Origin: Euryarchaeota archaeon UBA242
GTDB lineage: Archaea; Thermoplasmatota; Poseidoniia; Poseidoniales; Poseidoniaceae
DNA: 10,383 nt
Reading direction: 5' to 3'
Assembly (NCBI GenBank): GCA_002499015.1
Contig: DAJY01000112.1
Span: forward strand, 2,764 to 13,146
In this document: in pieces, positions 1-6,819 of the stretch
Layout of the letters: each line of letters begins with the position of its first letter
Position numbering within the stretch: position 1 is the stretch's first letter
Position numbers and translations under genes: made by a program
Notes under the pieces: model-generated
Database searches by the model: none
What the model saw: the letters and a program-made list of their open reading frames with translations, nothing else
What the model was told of the DNA's origin: nothing

Positions 1-30
1 GATGAAGATGGTGGAATTAAAATCTTCTGA
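1..30 (+). CDS. Possible 3' end of an upstream gene (partial)
   Basis: Frame 1 is open from the window edge and reads D-E-D-G-G-I-K-I-F before a TGA stop at 28-30. Frame 2 is also open over the first 34 bases, so the choice of frame is not secure. Nine residues are too few to name a family. By analogy with grpE-dnaK operons in archaea that carry dnaK, grpE would be a natural neighbour, but nothing visible here shows it. The gap to the dnaK ATG is 42 nt, which could fit either co-transcription or a separate promoter. A TATA-like stretch (attataac) lies near 39-46. Confidence 0.3.
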   Translation, partial: DEDGGIKIF

Positions 31-72
31 ATAATAAGATTATAACACAAGAAAAAAAGGAAAGTGAAAAAA

Positions 73-1968
73 ATGGGTAAAGTAATAGGAATTGATTTAG
101 GAACTACGAATAGCTGTGTTGCAACGATAGAAAATGGTGACCCGGTCATCATTCCAAATGCTGAAGGTGCAAGAACGACTCCTTCGGTTGTAGCATTTAC
201 AAAAGATGGCTCAGAACGACTTATTGGAGTTGTCGCAAAACGACAAGCGGTAACTAATCCCGAACGAACTATCCTCTCTGTAAAAAGGCATATGGGGACT
301 GACTGGACAACAAAAATTGATGACGCTGAGTACACACCTCAAGAAATATCTGCATTTATCTTGCAAAAGTTGAAGGCTGATGCTGAAGCCTATTTGGGTG
401 CTGAGGTTAAACAAGCTGTCATCACATGCCCTGCATACTTTACCGATGCTCAAAGAAAAGCAACTAAGGATGCTGGTAGAATTGCTGGTCTTGAAGTTCT
501 AAGAATTATCAACGAGCCAACAGCTGCTGCATTGGCATATGGAGTGGACAAAGGAGATGAAGCAACTATTCTGGTTTACGATCTTGGTGGTGGAACATTC
601 GATGTATCTATCCTAGAAATATACGAAGTTGATGGACAACCACAGATTGAAGTTAAGGCGACTGCTGGAAATAACAAACTTGGTGGAGACGACTTTGATG
701 ACTTGGTCATTGGATGGCTAGTCGCTGAATTCAAGAAATCAACTGGAATTGACTTAAGTAAAGATGTTCAAGCTCTATCACGCCTCAAGGAGGCTGGTGA
801 AAAGGCAAAGATTGAACTTTCTGGTACTCAAACAACTCAAATTAATTTACCATTTATCACAATGAAGGATGGTCAACCTGAGCATATGGATATTACTTTG
901 ACCCGCGCTAAGTTTGAAGATTTAATCTCTAAGTTGATTGAAAATACAATGCGTCCAACCCGCCAGGCTATGAAAGATGCAGGTGTCAAGAAAGGAGATA
1001 TCGACAAAGTAATTCTCGTAGGTGGTTCAACACGTGTACCTGCTGTTCAGGCTGCTGTTGAGAAGGAAGCCGGTAAAGAGCCATACAGGGGGATTAATCC
1101 CGATGAAGCCGTTGCAATCGGTGCTGCTATACAAGCAGGAATTATTGCTGGCGATGAAGGTGTATCCGACATATTACTACTCGATGTTACGCCTCTAACA
1201 CTTGGTATCGAAACTCTTGGTGGAGTAATGACCACAATGATTGAGCGCAATACAACAATTCCTTCACGTCGCTCTGAGATATATTCTACCGCTTCCGATA
1301 ATCAACCTGCTGTAGAAATACATGTTTTGCAAGGTGAACGTGAATTCGCAAAGGACAATGTCACTCTTGGACAATTCCATCTCGGCGGAATTCCTGCTGC
1401 TCAGCGTGGCGTTCCTCAAATTGAAGTTACCTTTGACATAGATGCAAATGGAATCGTCAATGTTAGTGCAAAGGACATGGGTACTGGTAAGGAACAATCC
1501 GTTAAGATGGAATCTAACACCTCACTAAGCGAAGAGGAAATCCAATCAAAGATTGAAGAGGCTGAAAACTTCGCTGAAGAAGATAAAACTCGCAAGGCTA
1601 AGGTTGAACTTAGGAATATGGCAGACCAGGTAGTCTACCAAACCCGTCGCACCTTAGAAGAAAATGCTGAGAAATTAGATGATGCTGATGTCGACCCTGT
1701 AAAGTCACTGTTGGATGAACTTGAAAAGATGGTTCAGGATAAAGGAGGCAAGCCTCTCGATCTAGATGATGTTGATGAAGCATCTATTCAAACCAAGGTA
1801 AAGGAAATTGAAGAAGCAATGCACGCTGTATCTTCTAAATTATACGAGGCTGCTGCTGCTGAAATGGCTGAACAAGAAGGTAATTCCGATGCAGACGATG
1901 GCAGTATCAATGTCGATGGTGACGATTCTGTCGTAGATGCTGATTTTGAAGTAGTTGACGAAGATTGA
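73..1968 (+). CDS. dnaK: Molecular chaperone DnaK (Hsp70)
   Basis: This is a cytosolic ATP-driven chaperone that binds exposed hydrophobic peptides and works with DnaJ and GrpE. The 631-residue protein, close to the usual 610-640, shows every Hsp70 landmark: the phosphate-1 loop GIDLGTTNS (residues 6-14), phosphate-2 loop DLGGGTFD (170-177), the adenosine motif VGGSTR (316-321), the acidic-hydrophobic linker around DILLLD (366-371), a beta substrate-binding domain from DVTPLTLGIE onward, a helical lid (about 485-605), and an acidic tail ending DADFEVVDED. The nucleotide domain lacks the roughly 24-residue insertion that proteobacterial DnaK carries after the KRxxG segment; this short form is typical of Gram-positive and archaeal DnaK. 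An in-frame GTG at 64 is possible, but the ATG at 73 gives the family-standard MGKVIGIDLG start and lies 11 nt after AGGA (58-61), so I chose it. The downstream neighbour is a chaperonin gene, 104 nt away. Confidence 0.97.
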   Translation: MGKVIGIDLGTTNSCVATIENGDPVIIPNAEGARTTPSVVAFTKDGSERLIGVVAKRQAVTNPERTILSVKRHMGTDWTTKIDDAEYTPQEISAFILQKLKADAEAYLGAEVKQAVITCPAYFTDAQRKATKDAGRIAGLEVLRIINEPTAAALAYGVDKGDEATILVYDLGGGTFDVSILEIYEVDGQPQIEVKATAGNNKLGGDDFDDLVIGWLVAEFKKSTGIDLSKDVQALSRLKEAGEKAKIELSGTQTTQINLPFITMKDGQPEHMDITLTRAKFEDLISKLIENTMRPTRQAMKDAGVKKGDIDKVILVGGSTRVPAVQAAVEKEAGKEPYRGINPDEAVAIGAAIQAGIIAGDEGVSDILLLDVTPLTLGIETLGGVMTTMIERNTTIPSRRSEIYSTASDNQPAVEIHVLQGEREFAKDNVTLGQFHLGGIPAAQRGVPQIEVTFDIDANGIVNVSAKDMGTGKEQSVKMESNTSLSEEEIQSKIEEAENFAEEDKTRKAKVELRNMADQVVYQTRRTLEENAEKLDDADVDPVKSLLDELEKMVQDKGGKPLDLDDVDEASIQTKVKEIEEAMHAVSSKLYEAAAAEMAEQEGNSDADDGSINVDGDDSVVDADFEVVDED

Positions 1969-2072
1969 TTGTTTTCATCTACGGATATTGTGAAATAATT
2001 GCTAATCTTGTGAGTTCTTATTGCTGATATTAGAAGCGTTTGGCTTATTGATGAGGGGTTGGTGGCTTGTCT

Positions 2073-3665
2073 ATGAGCGATGCATCAATCCTCTCCGATA
2101 CCGACCGAACTACTGGTCGAGATGCTCTGCGTAAGAATATTCAAGCTGCACTTGCATTGTCAGGTGCTATTCGCTCAACACTCGGTCCACGAGGTCTTGA
2201 CAAATTGTTAATCGACGATACTGGAAGAACCTTGACTACCAATGATGGAGTCACTGTTCTCGAAACTGCAAAAGTAGAACATCCTGTGGCAAAAATGCTA
2301 ATCAATGCCTCATCTGTACAAGATAAAATCGCAAGAGATGGTACTACAACTACCGTGCTAATTAGTGCTGAAATGTTGAACAATGCTTGGCATCTTGTAA
2401 CCCAAGGAGTTCACCCCTCAATGATCGCACGTGGTTATCGGATGGCTGAAGAGTTCTGCCGAAATGAATTACCAACTTTCACTATCGATGCTACAAAAGA
2501 GGACCTATTAGTCGCAACCAAAACCGCACTTGCAGGAAAAAGTCATGAGGCAATGCGGATACATTTATCCCGCCTATCGGTTGAGGCTGCTGAAATTATT
2601 ATCGACACTAGATCAGGCGTAACCATTGCCGACCCAACAAGAGTCAAGGTGCTTTCACAAAGTGGAGGCGTTGTTACTGATTCGCAATTGGTTACCGGAT
2701 TAGTATTAGCAAAAAAGCGAATCCTTGAAGCAATGCCGAAGAAAATTGGAGCCGGTAAAGTTCTTTTGATAAACGGTGGAATTGAAAGACGCTCTATGGC
2801 ATCTGAAATGAAACTAAAGGTGACATCTCCTGGTATTCTCCAAGCCTTTAGAGATAAGGAAATTGAAATGTTGAAGCAACAGGTCAAACATTTACAATCT
2901 CTTGGTGTTACTTTATTAGCCTGCAAAGAAGGTGTTGATGATGATATCCGCTCTACACTAAACGAAGCCGGTATTCAAGCGTTTAGAAGAGTTGCTAGAG
3001 AAGATTTGGATTTACTTGCTAGAGGTTGTGGAGCGACATTAGTGTATGATGTAAAAGGTGCAACTGCTAGTGACTTAGGTGTATTTATTGAATCAAGAAA
3101 TGAAATGTGGAATGGTGTAGCGCACTGGATTGTAGACACTGAAGAAGGCGGTGCGACTTTCATTGCCCGCGGTTCAACTACTGATGTATTGGGTGAAGTT
3201 GAGAGATGCTTTGCTGATGCACTTGGTGTTGCATGCCAATTATTAGAAGAACCGTTGTTATTGGCTGGTGGAGGTGCTACACAAATTGCTTTAGCAAGAA
3301 AACTAAGAAGATATGCTGAAACAATTCCTGGTAGAGAACAATTGGCTGTAGAAGCCTTCGCCGATGCATTGGAGATTATTCCAAGAGTACTCGCAGAAAA
3401 TGCTGGATTAGATCCAATCGGCACTTTATTGGAAGTTGTTGCTTCTCAAAGTAACGCAAATGATGATGTCTCGCATCATTTCGGATTGGATGTAAACACA
3501 AGAGCGCCTGCTAATATGATCGAAAGCGGTGTTCTTGAGCCTCTAAGGATTACAAGGCAAGCGATTAGTGGTGCTACTGAAGCAGCCGTTTCGATTCTTC
3601 GTATAGATGATGTATTGTGGGCAAAGGCTGATGCTAAAATACCAGATTTACCAGATATGGATTAA
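2073..3665 (+). CDS. ths: Group II chaperonin (thermosome) subunit, divergent
   Basis: This is a subunit of the archaeal double-ring folding chamber, which closes with a built-in lid and is driven by ATP hydrolysis. The 530-residue protein has the family layout: equatorial segment with TLGPRGLDK (about 36-44) and NDGVT (57-61), an apical domain with the group II helical protrusion region (VTSPGILQAF onward), and a second equatorial segment with AGGGATQIAL and EIIPRVLAENAGLDPIGTL. The ATP-hydrolysis Asp is kept in the FADAL stretch (D382), as is D89. It departs from the consensus in places. The usual GDGTT is RDGTT (88-92). The conserved Asp-Ala-Pro-Leu-Glu-type segment opening the apical loop is replaced by NGGIERRS. 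The tail ends in PDLPDMD with no Gly-Gly-Met repeats. It is therefore probably a specialised paralogue, with more standard subunits encoded elsewhere (inference). The ATG at 2073 follows GGTGG at 2061-2065 with a 7-nt gap. A TTG two codons upstream is the alternative start. Confidence 0.93.
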   Translation: MSDASILSDTDRTTGRDALRKNIQAALALSGAIRSTLGPRGLDKLLIDDTGRTLTTNDGVTVLETAKVEHPVAKMLINASSVQDKIARDGTTTTVLISAEMLNNAWHLVTQGVHPSMIARGYRMAEEFCRNELPTFTIDATKEDLLVATKTALAGKSHEAMRIHLSRLSVEAAEIIIDTRSGVTIADPTRVKVLSQSGGVVTDSQLVTGLVLAKKRILEAMPKKIGAGKVLLINGGIERRSMASEMKLKVTSPGILQAFRDKEIEMLKQQVKHLQSLGVTLLACKEGVDDDIRSTLNEAGIQAFRRVAREDLDLLARGCGATLVYDVKGATASDLGVFIESRNEMWNGVAHWIVDTEEGGATFIARGSTTDVLGEVERCFADALGVACQLLEEPLLLAGGGATQIALARKLRRYAETIPGREQLAVEAFADALEIIPRVLAENAGLDPIGTLLEVVASQSNANDDVSHHFGLDVNTRAPANMIESGVLEPLRITRQAISGATEAAVSILRIDDVLWAKADAKIPDLPDMD

Positions 3666-3702
3666 GTTGACTAAACTTATACTCCCATGAAAAGGGTTGT
3701 TC

Positions 3703-3789
3703 TTGCCTAATGGAGAATTCACTTTAGTGGAAATTGGAGAAGAAGGTGTCATGGAAGGATCTAGGCACTATGAATGGATTTCAGCTTGA
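3703..3789 (+). CDS. Candidate 28-residue ORF at the end of the thermosome gene
   Basis: A TTG start follows an AAGGG stretch (3692-3696) with a 6-nt gap. The frame reads LPNGEFTLVEIGEEGVMEG and continues through SRHYEWISA to a TGA, overlapping the 3' end of the convergent tdh gene by 9 nt. The composition is protein-like, with alternating hydrophobic and charged residues and several Gly turns, rather than the biased translation expected of AT-rich spacer. I recognise no family. It could be a real small protein, the remnant of a decayed gene, or chance. The start codon is weak and the length is near what chance allows, so confidence is low. Confidence 0.22.
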   Translation: MPNGEFTLVEIGEEGVMEGSRHYEWISA

Positions 3790-4842
3790 AGGAAATTGTA
3801 GAACTACTTTGCCACAATTTCCAGATGTTGCCAATTTCATTCCTTGTTCAAATTCAGAGATTGGGAAGTAGTTAGTAATTATTGTTTCAATATCTATTTG
3901 ACCTGTACTAAGTAATTCATGCATTATATCCCAAGTCGACCACATTTTACGACCATTAATTCCTTTCAAATGCAAATATCGGAATACTAATTCATTCATT
4001 GGAATCTCTGGTGTTGGATTTCCGTACACCGATAACACATTGACATAACCGCCCATTCTAGTAGACTTTACTGTATTCGATAATGCGGCAGGTGAACCTG
4101 AAAACTCGCAGGAGTTATCAACGCCCCTTCCATCTGTTGCGGCTAATATCTCAGCAACGATGTCATTGTCTTTGCCAAGAACAAGGTCTGCACCTAATTT
4201 TTCTGCCAAACCCATGCGATATTGGTTATCCCAATCAATAGCAATTACTTTCTCCGCACCCATTGCTTTGGCTGCATTTACTGCGAATAATCCAATCGGC
4301 CCCAAGCCGTGAATTGCCACGGTTGCACCTTTGATTGGCCCTCCAGTCAAAGTGTGAATCGCATTACCCAATGGGTCCTGTATCGATGCGTGATTTGGAT
4401 TCAGTCCCTCAGGAATTAGTCTTGCATTGACACTTGGGGCTGCGAAATATGGCCCAAACGCCCCATTGACTTCAACGCCAAATATTGTGCCACTTTCACA
4501 GATGTGAGCATTTCCCTCATTGCAACGAGGGCAATTCCAGCATGCAAAATGGCATTCTATTGCCACGTTTTGACCAATTCGTGATTCGGAAACAGCACTA
4601 CCCACAGCGACAATCTTACCACATGTTTCATGGCCAGTAATAGTACCGAGTGGAACATTTTCTCGGCTCCATTGATCCCATTTCCAAATATGTATATCCG
4701 TTCCACAGATTGAAGTCGCCAATGTCTGGACGATTACTTCATCTTCCTTCGGAGAGGGGACTGGATGCTGAATAAGAGAAAAACCTCCCCCTACATCAGA
4801 GGTTTTTGTCCATGCCATCATTGTTGTTGGAATGGTAACCAT
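3781..4842 (-). CDS. tdh: Zinc-dependent L-threonine 3-dehydrogenase (MDR family)
   Basis: This enzyme is predicted to oxidise L-threonine with NAD+ to 2-amino-3-oxobutanoate, the first step of threonine breakdown to glycine and acetyl-CoA. The 353-residue medium-chain dehydrogenase has catalytic-zinc residues C46 (in SICGTD), H71 and E72 (GHE), and four structural-zinc cysteines C101, C104, C107 and C115 in CxxCxxCx7C spacing. The Rossmann motif GLGPIG (179-184) is followed by D203 at the end of the next strand, which favours NAD over NADP. Features pointing to threonine dehydrogenase rather than a general alcohol dehydrogenase are HIWKWDQW after the catalytic Cys, the DPLGNAIHT segment, and the C-terminal KGINGRKMWSTW region. 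The ATG at 4842 is preceded by AGGGGAG (plus-strand CTCCCCT, 4847-4853) with a 4-nt gap. Internal ATGs at codons 8 and 9 are less likely starts. It is divergent from pyrG and convergent with the thermosome gene. A related polyol or sorbitol dehydrogenase activity cannot be excluded. Confidence 0.87.
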   Translation of the reverse strand: MVTIPTTMMAWTKTSDVGGGFSLIQHPVPSPKEDEVIVQTLATSICGTDIHIWKWDQWSRENVPLGTITGHETCGKIVAVGSAVSESRIGQNVAIECHFACWNCPRCNEGNAHICESGTIFGVEVNGAFGPYFAAPSVNARLIPEGLNPNHASIQDPLGNAIHTLTGGPIKGATVAIHGLGPIGLFAVNAAKAMGAEKVIAIDWDNQYRMGLAEKLGADLVLGKDNDIVAEILAATDGRGVDNSCEFSGSPAALSNTVKSTRMGGYVNVLSVYGNPTPEIPMNELVFRYLHLKGINGRKMWSTWDIMHELLSTGQIDIETIITNYFPISEFEQGMKLATSGNCGKVVLQFPSS

Positions 4843-4936
4843 TGCGCTCCCCTAATTCCTCTTTAGAGACGCCGCCTTTTCATTATTGGCTTGCTCTATG
4901 TCAATTTTCATGATATGCTATGTAAAAATAATTAAC

Positions 4937-4945
4937 AAAATATTA
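4937..4945 (+). promoter_or_regulatory. TATA-like box upstream of CTP synthase
   Basis: The stretch aaaatatta lies in the AT-rich 129-nt spacer between the divergent tdh and pyrG starts. Its centre is about 30 nt upstream of the first pyrG ATG (4972), where an archaeal TATA box would sit if transcription began at or just before that ATG. This suggests a leaderless or nearly leaderless transcript. Several other AT-rich stretches occur in the spacer, so the exact box is uncertain. Confidence 0.3.
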
Positions 4946-4971
4946 CCTATTTCGCCAATTTTGTAATTGAG

Positions 4972-6657
4972 ATGGCTGAGGGTATGTTGATTAAGGAGGC
5001 GCGACAGCCTCAAAACCCGTTGATGTCAATGAAATATGTCGTCGTCAGCGGAGGAGTCCTTTCCGGATTAGGCAAAGGAGTGACTGCCAGCAGCATTGGA
5101 GTATTACTCAAATCCGCTGGACTGCGAGTCACTTCAATAAAGATTGACCCATATATAAACAGCGATGCTGGAACTATGTCGCCGTTTGAACATGGAGAGG
5201 TTTTCGTTTTAGATGATGGCGGCGAAGCAGATTTAGATCTAGGCAATTATGAGAGATTCTTGGATATCAATTTAGCCAAGAACAATAATTTAACAACTGG
5301 AAAAGTATATTCTAAGGTAATTGAAGCTGAACGTCGTGGAGACTATCTTGGAAAAACAGTACAAGTAATTCCACATATTACCGATGCGGTAATGGAATGG
5401 ATTGAGGATGTTGCAAGCAACCCTGCAGATGGTTCCGATCAAACGCCTGATGCTTGTATTATCGAATTAGGTGGAACTGTTGGCGATATCGAATCTTCAC
5501 CATATATCGAAGCATTAAGGCAATTTCAATTTAGAGTCGGAAGAGAGAATGTAACTTTCGTTCATGTTTCATTAGTTCCGGTAATGGGGCCTGTTGGTGA
5601 GCAAAAAACTAAGCCGACACAGCATACTGTCAAAGAATTAAGAGGGCTAGGAATTTCCCCGGACATCCTAGTTTGTAGGTCCACCTCTCCGTTGAATCTT
5701 GAAACTCGAGAAAAACTGGCTGCTTTTTGCCATGTTAGCCCAGAAGCAGTGTTCTCAACACACGACGTTCCGAATATCTATCATGTTCCTCTAATGCTAC
5801 AAGAGCAAGGTTTGTGCAATATCCTCGGATTAGATTGTGAATCTACCGGATTATTGGCTGAATGGAGAAAGATGGCTTTACACCTAGACACACTGGTGGA
5901 AGAAATAAGAATAGCAATGGTTGGAAAATACACTGGTTTGAGTGATGCATATCTCTCTGTCATCAAATCCTTACAACACGCTGCTATGGCAGTTGACAGA
6001 AAATTGGTTATCGATTGGGTTGAAGCATCACATCTGGAAGATGATTGGCAGGATGCTGAAGAATCTGCAAGTGCATGGCAGATGCTGAAGGGTGCTGATG
6101 GAATATTGGTTCCAGGTGGATTTGGCGATAGAGGAATAGAAGGAAAAATAATCGCCGCTAATTATTCTAGAGTTAACAATGTCCCATACTTAGGAATTTG
6201 TCTTGGATTACAAGTTGCAACTATTGAGTTCTGCCGTAACGTTTTGGGACTCACAGGTGCGAACTCAACTGAATTTGACGAAAGTGTTGAACACGCAGCA
6301 GTTATATTCATGCCAGAAATTTCAAAGACACATTTAGGTGGAACAATGCGACTAGGAAGCCGTCCAACAGTATGGCAAGTCGATGAATGTAAAATTAGAA
6401 CACTATATGGAGAAGGTGATTCTGTAGATGAAAGACATCGTCATAGATATGAAGTCAATCCAGATCTGATTGAACAGATTGAAGCTGCTGGTCTGAAGTT
6501 TGTCGGCAAGGATGAGACTGGACAACGTTGTGAGATTTTTGAACTAGAAGGCCATCCATATTTCATAGGAGTTCAATATCACCCAGAATTCAAGAGTAGA
6601 CCTAATCGTCCATCTCCTCCATTTTTGGGATTACTGCAAGCGGCTGCTAAAAATTGA
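4972..6657 (+). CDS. pyrG: CTP synthase (glutamine-hydrolysing)
   Basis: This enzyme makes CTP from UTP using ATP and ammonia released from glutamine, the last step of pyrimidine nucleotide synthesis. The N-terminal synthetase domain carries the P-loop SGLGKG (with K35), the Mg/nucleotide segment DPYINSDAGTMSPFEHGEV, GGTVGDIES, and the UTP-site segment GEQKTKPTQHT. The class I glutamine amidotransferase domain begins near residue 312 and has PGGFGDRG, the nucleophile C410 in GICLGLQ, and the partner residues H537 and E539 in QYHPEF. All catalytic residues are present. From the first ATG the protein is 561 residues, but the family normally begins at the MKYVVVSGG segment, here M20 (ATG at 5029, with another ATG at 5023). 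The first ATG has no Shine-Dalgarno but is well placed for a leaderless start. The later ATGs also lack a properly spaced one. The 19-residue extension is therefore undecided. Confidence 0.97.
   Translation: MAEGMLIKEARQPQNPLMSMKYVVVSGGVLSGLGKGVTASSIGVLLKSAGLRVTSIKIDPYINSDAGTMSPFEHGEVFVLDDGGEADLDLGNYERFLDINLAKNNNLTTGKVYSKVIEAERRGDYLGKTVQVIPHITDAVMEWIEDVASNPADGSDQTPDACIIELGGTVGDIESSPYIEALRQFQFRVGRENVTFVHVSLVPVMGPVGEQKTKPTQHTVKELRGLGISPDILVCRSTSPLNLETREKLAAFCHVSPEAVFSTHDVPNIYHVPLMLQEQGLCNILGLDCESTGLLAEWRKMALHLDTLVEEIRIAMVGKYTGLSDAYLSVIKSLQHAAMAVDRKLVIDWVEASHLEDDWQDAEESASAWQMLKGADGILVPGGFGDRGIEGKIIAANYSRVNNVPYLGICLGLQVATIEFCRNVLGLTGANSTEFDESVEHAAVIFMPEISKTHLGGTMRLGSRPTVWQVDECKIRTLYGEGDSVDERHRHRYEVNPDLIEQIEAAGLKFVGKDETGQRCEIFELEGHPYFIGVQYHPEFKSRPNRPSPPFLGLLQAAAKN
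4993..5011 (+). promoter_or_regulatory. Strong Shine-Dalgarno sequence inside a small hairpin near the pyrG start
   Basis: AAGGAGG at 4993-4999 is a near-perfect Shine-Dalgarno but has no start codon at a normal distance; the next ATG is at 5023, 23 nt away. The same bases form one arm of an inverted repeat, GAGGC (4996-5000) and GCCTC (5007-5011), with a 6-nt loop. If the transcript begins near 4970, this hairpin would lie between the first ATG and the family-conserved start and could mask the site. It may simply be coding sequence of the extended protein (K-E-A-R-Q-P). Confidence 0.25.
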
Positions 6658-6721
6658 TAAGACAATTCATCGCAACCGTATTAGCAATACTCTTTAGAAG
6701 GAGTTGAGATATTTATAATAT

Positions 6722-6817
6722 ATGCAATTAGTAATTATTATCGGATTATTATACCTAACTCTAACAGCAATATTTCTTACAAATATTGCAAAAATGAATA
6801 AAGAAATCAAAATTTGA
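6722..6817 (+). CDS. Candidate 31-residue single-pass membrane peptide
   Basis: A short frame downstream of pyrG starts at ATG 6722 and begins MQLVIIIGLLYLTLTAIFLT, a hydrophobic run long enough for one membrane helix, followed by a Lys-rich end (KMNKEIKI). This gives a predicted N-outside, C-inside topology. AAGGAG (6698-6703) lies 18 nt upstream, too far for a normal ribosome site. The intervening atttataatatat could be a TATA box instead. The stop codon overlaps a short palindrome and lies next to the stop of the convergent NAD kinase gene. AT-rich DNA readily gives hydrophobic Ile/Leu/Phe translations, so chance is a real alternative. Confidence 0.33.
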   Translation: MQLVIIIGLLYLTLTAIFLTNIAKMNKEIKI

Positions 6818-6819
6818 TT
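6805..6819. repeat. Short palindrome where two convergent reading frames end
   Basis: AATCAAA (6805-6811) and TTTGATT (6813-6819) are perfect 7-nt inverted arms around a single base. They cover the stop of the 31-residue frame and the last base of the minus-strand NAD kinase gene. AT-rich arms with a one-base centre would not make a stable RNA hairpin, so a terminator role is only a guess. Confidence 0.3.

Noticed and set aside
64..66. GTG as the dnaK start
   Set aside because: The AGGA at 58-61 would be only 2 nt away, and the ATG at 73 gives the standard DnaK N-terminus with a workable spacing.
2543..3424. Two long open frames on the minus strand inside the thermosome gene (127 and 149 codons)
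   Set aside because: They lie antisense to a gene with clear family motifs, their translations show no domain, and neither has a convincing ribosome site. They are shadows of the coding strand's codon pattern.
6678..6690. GTATT-AGC-AATAC inverted repeat after pyrG, as a terminator
   Set aside because: The stem is only 5 bp and AT-rich with a 3-nt loop, and no clear T-run follows. It is too weak to call.
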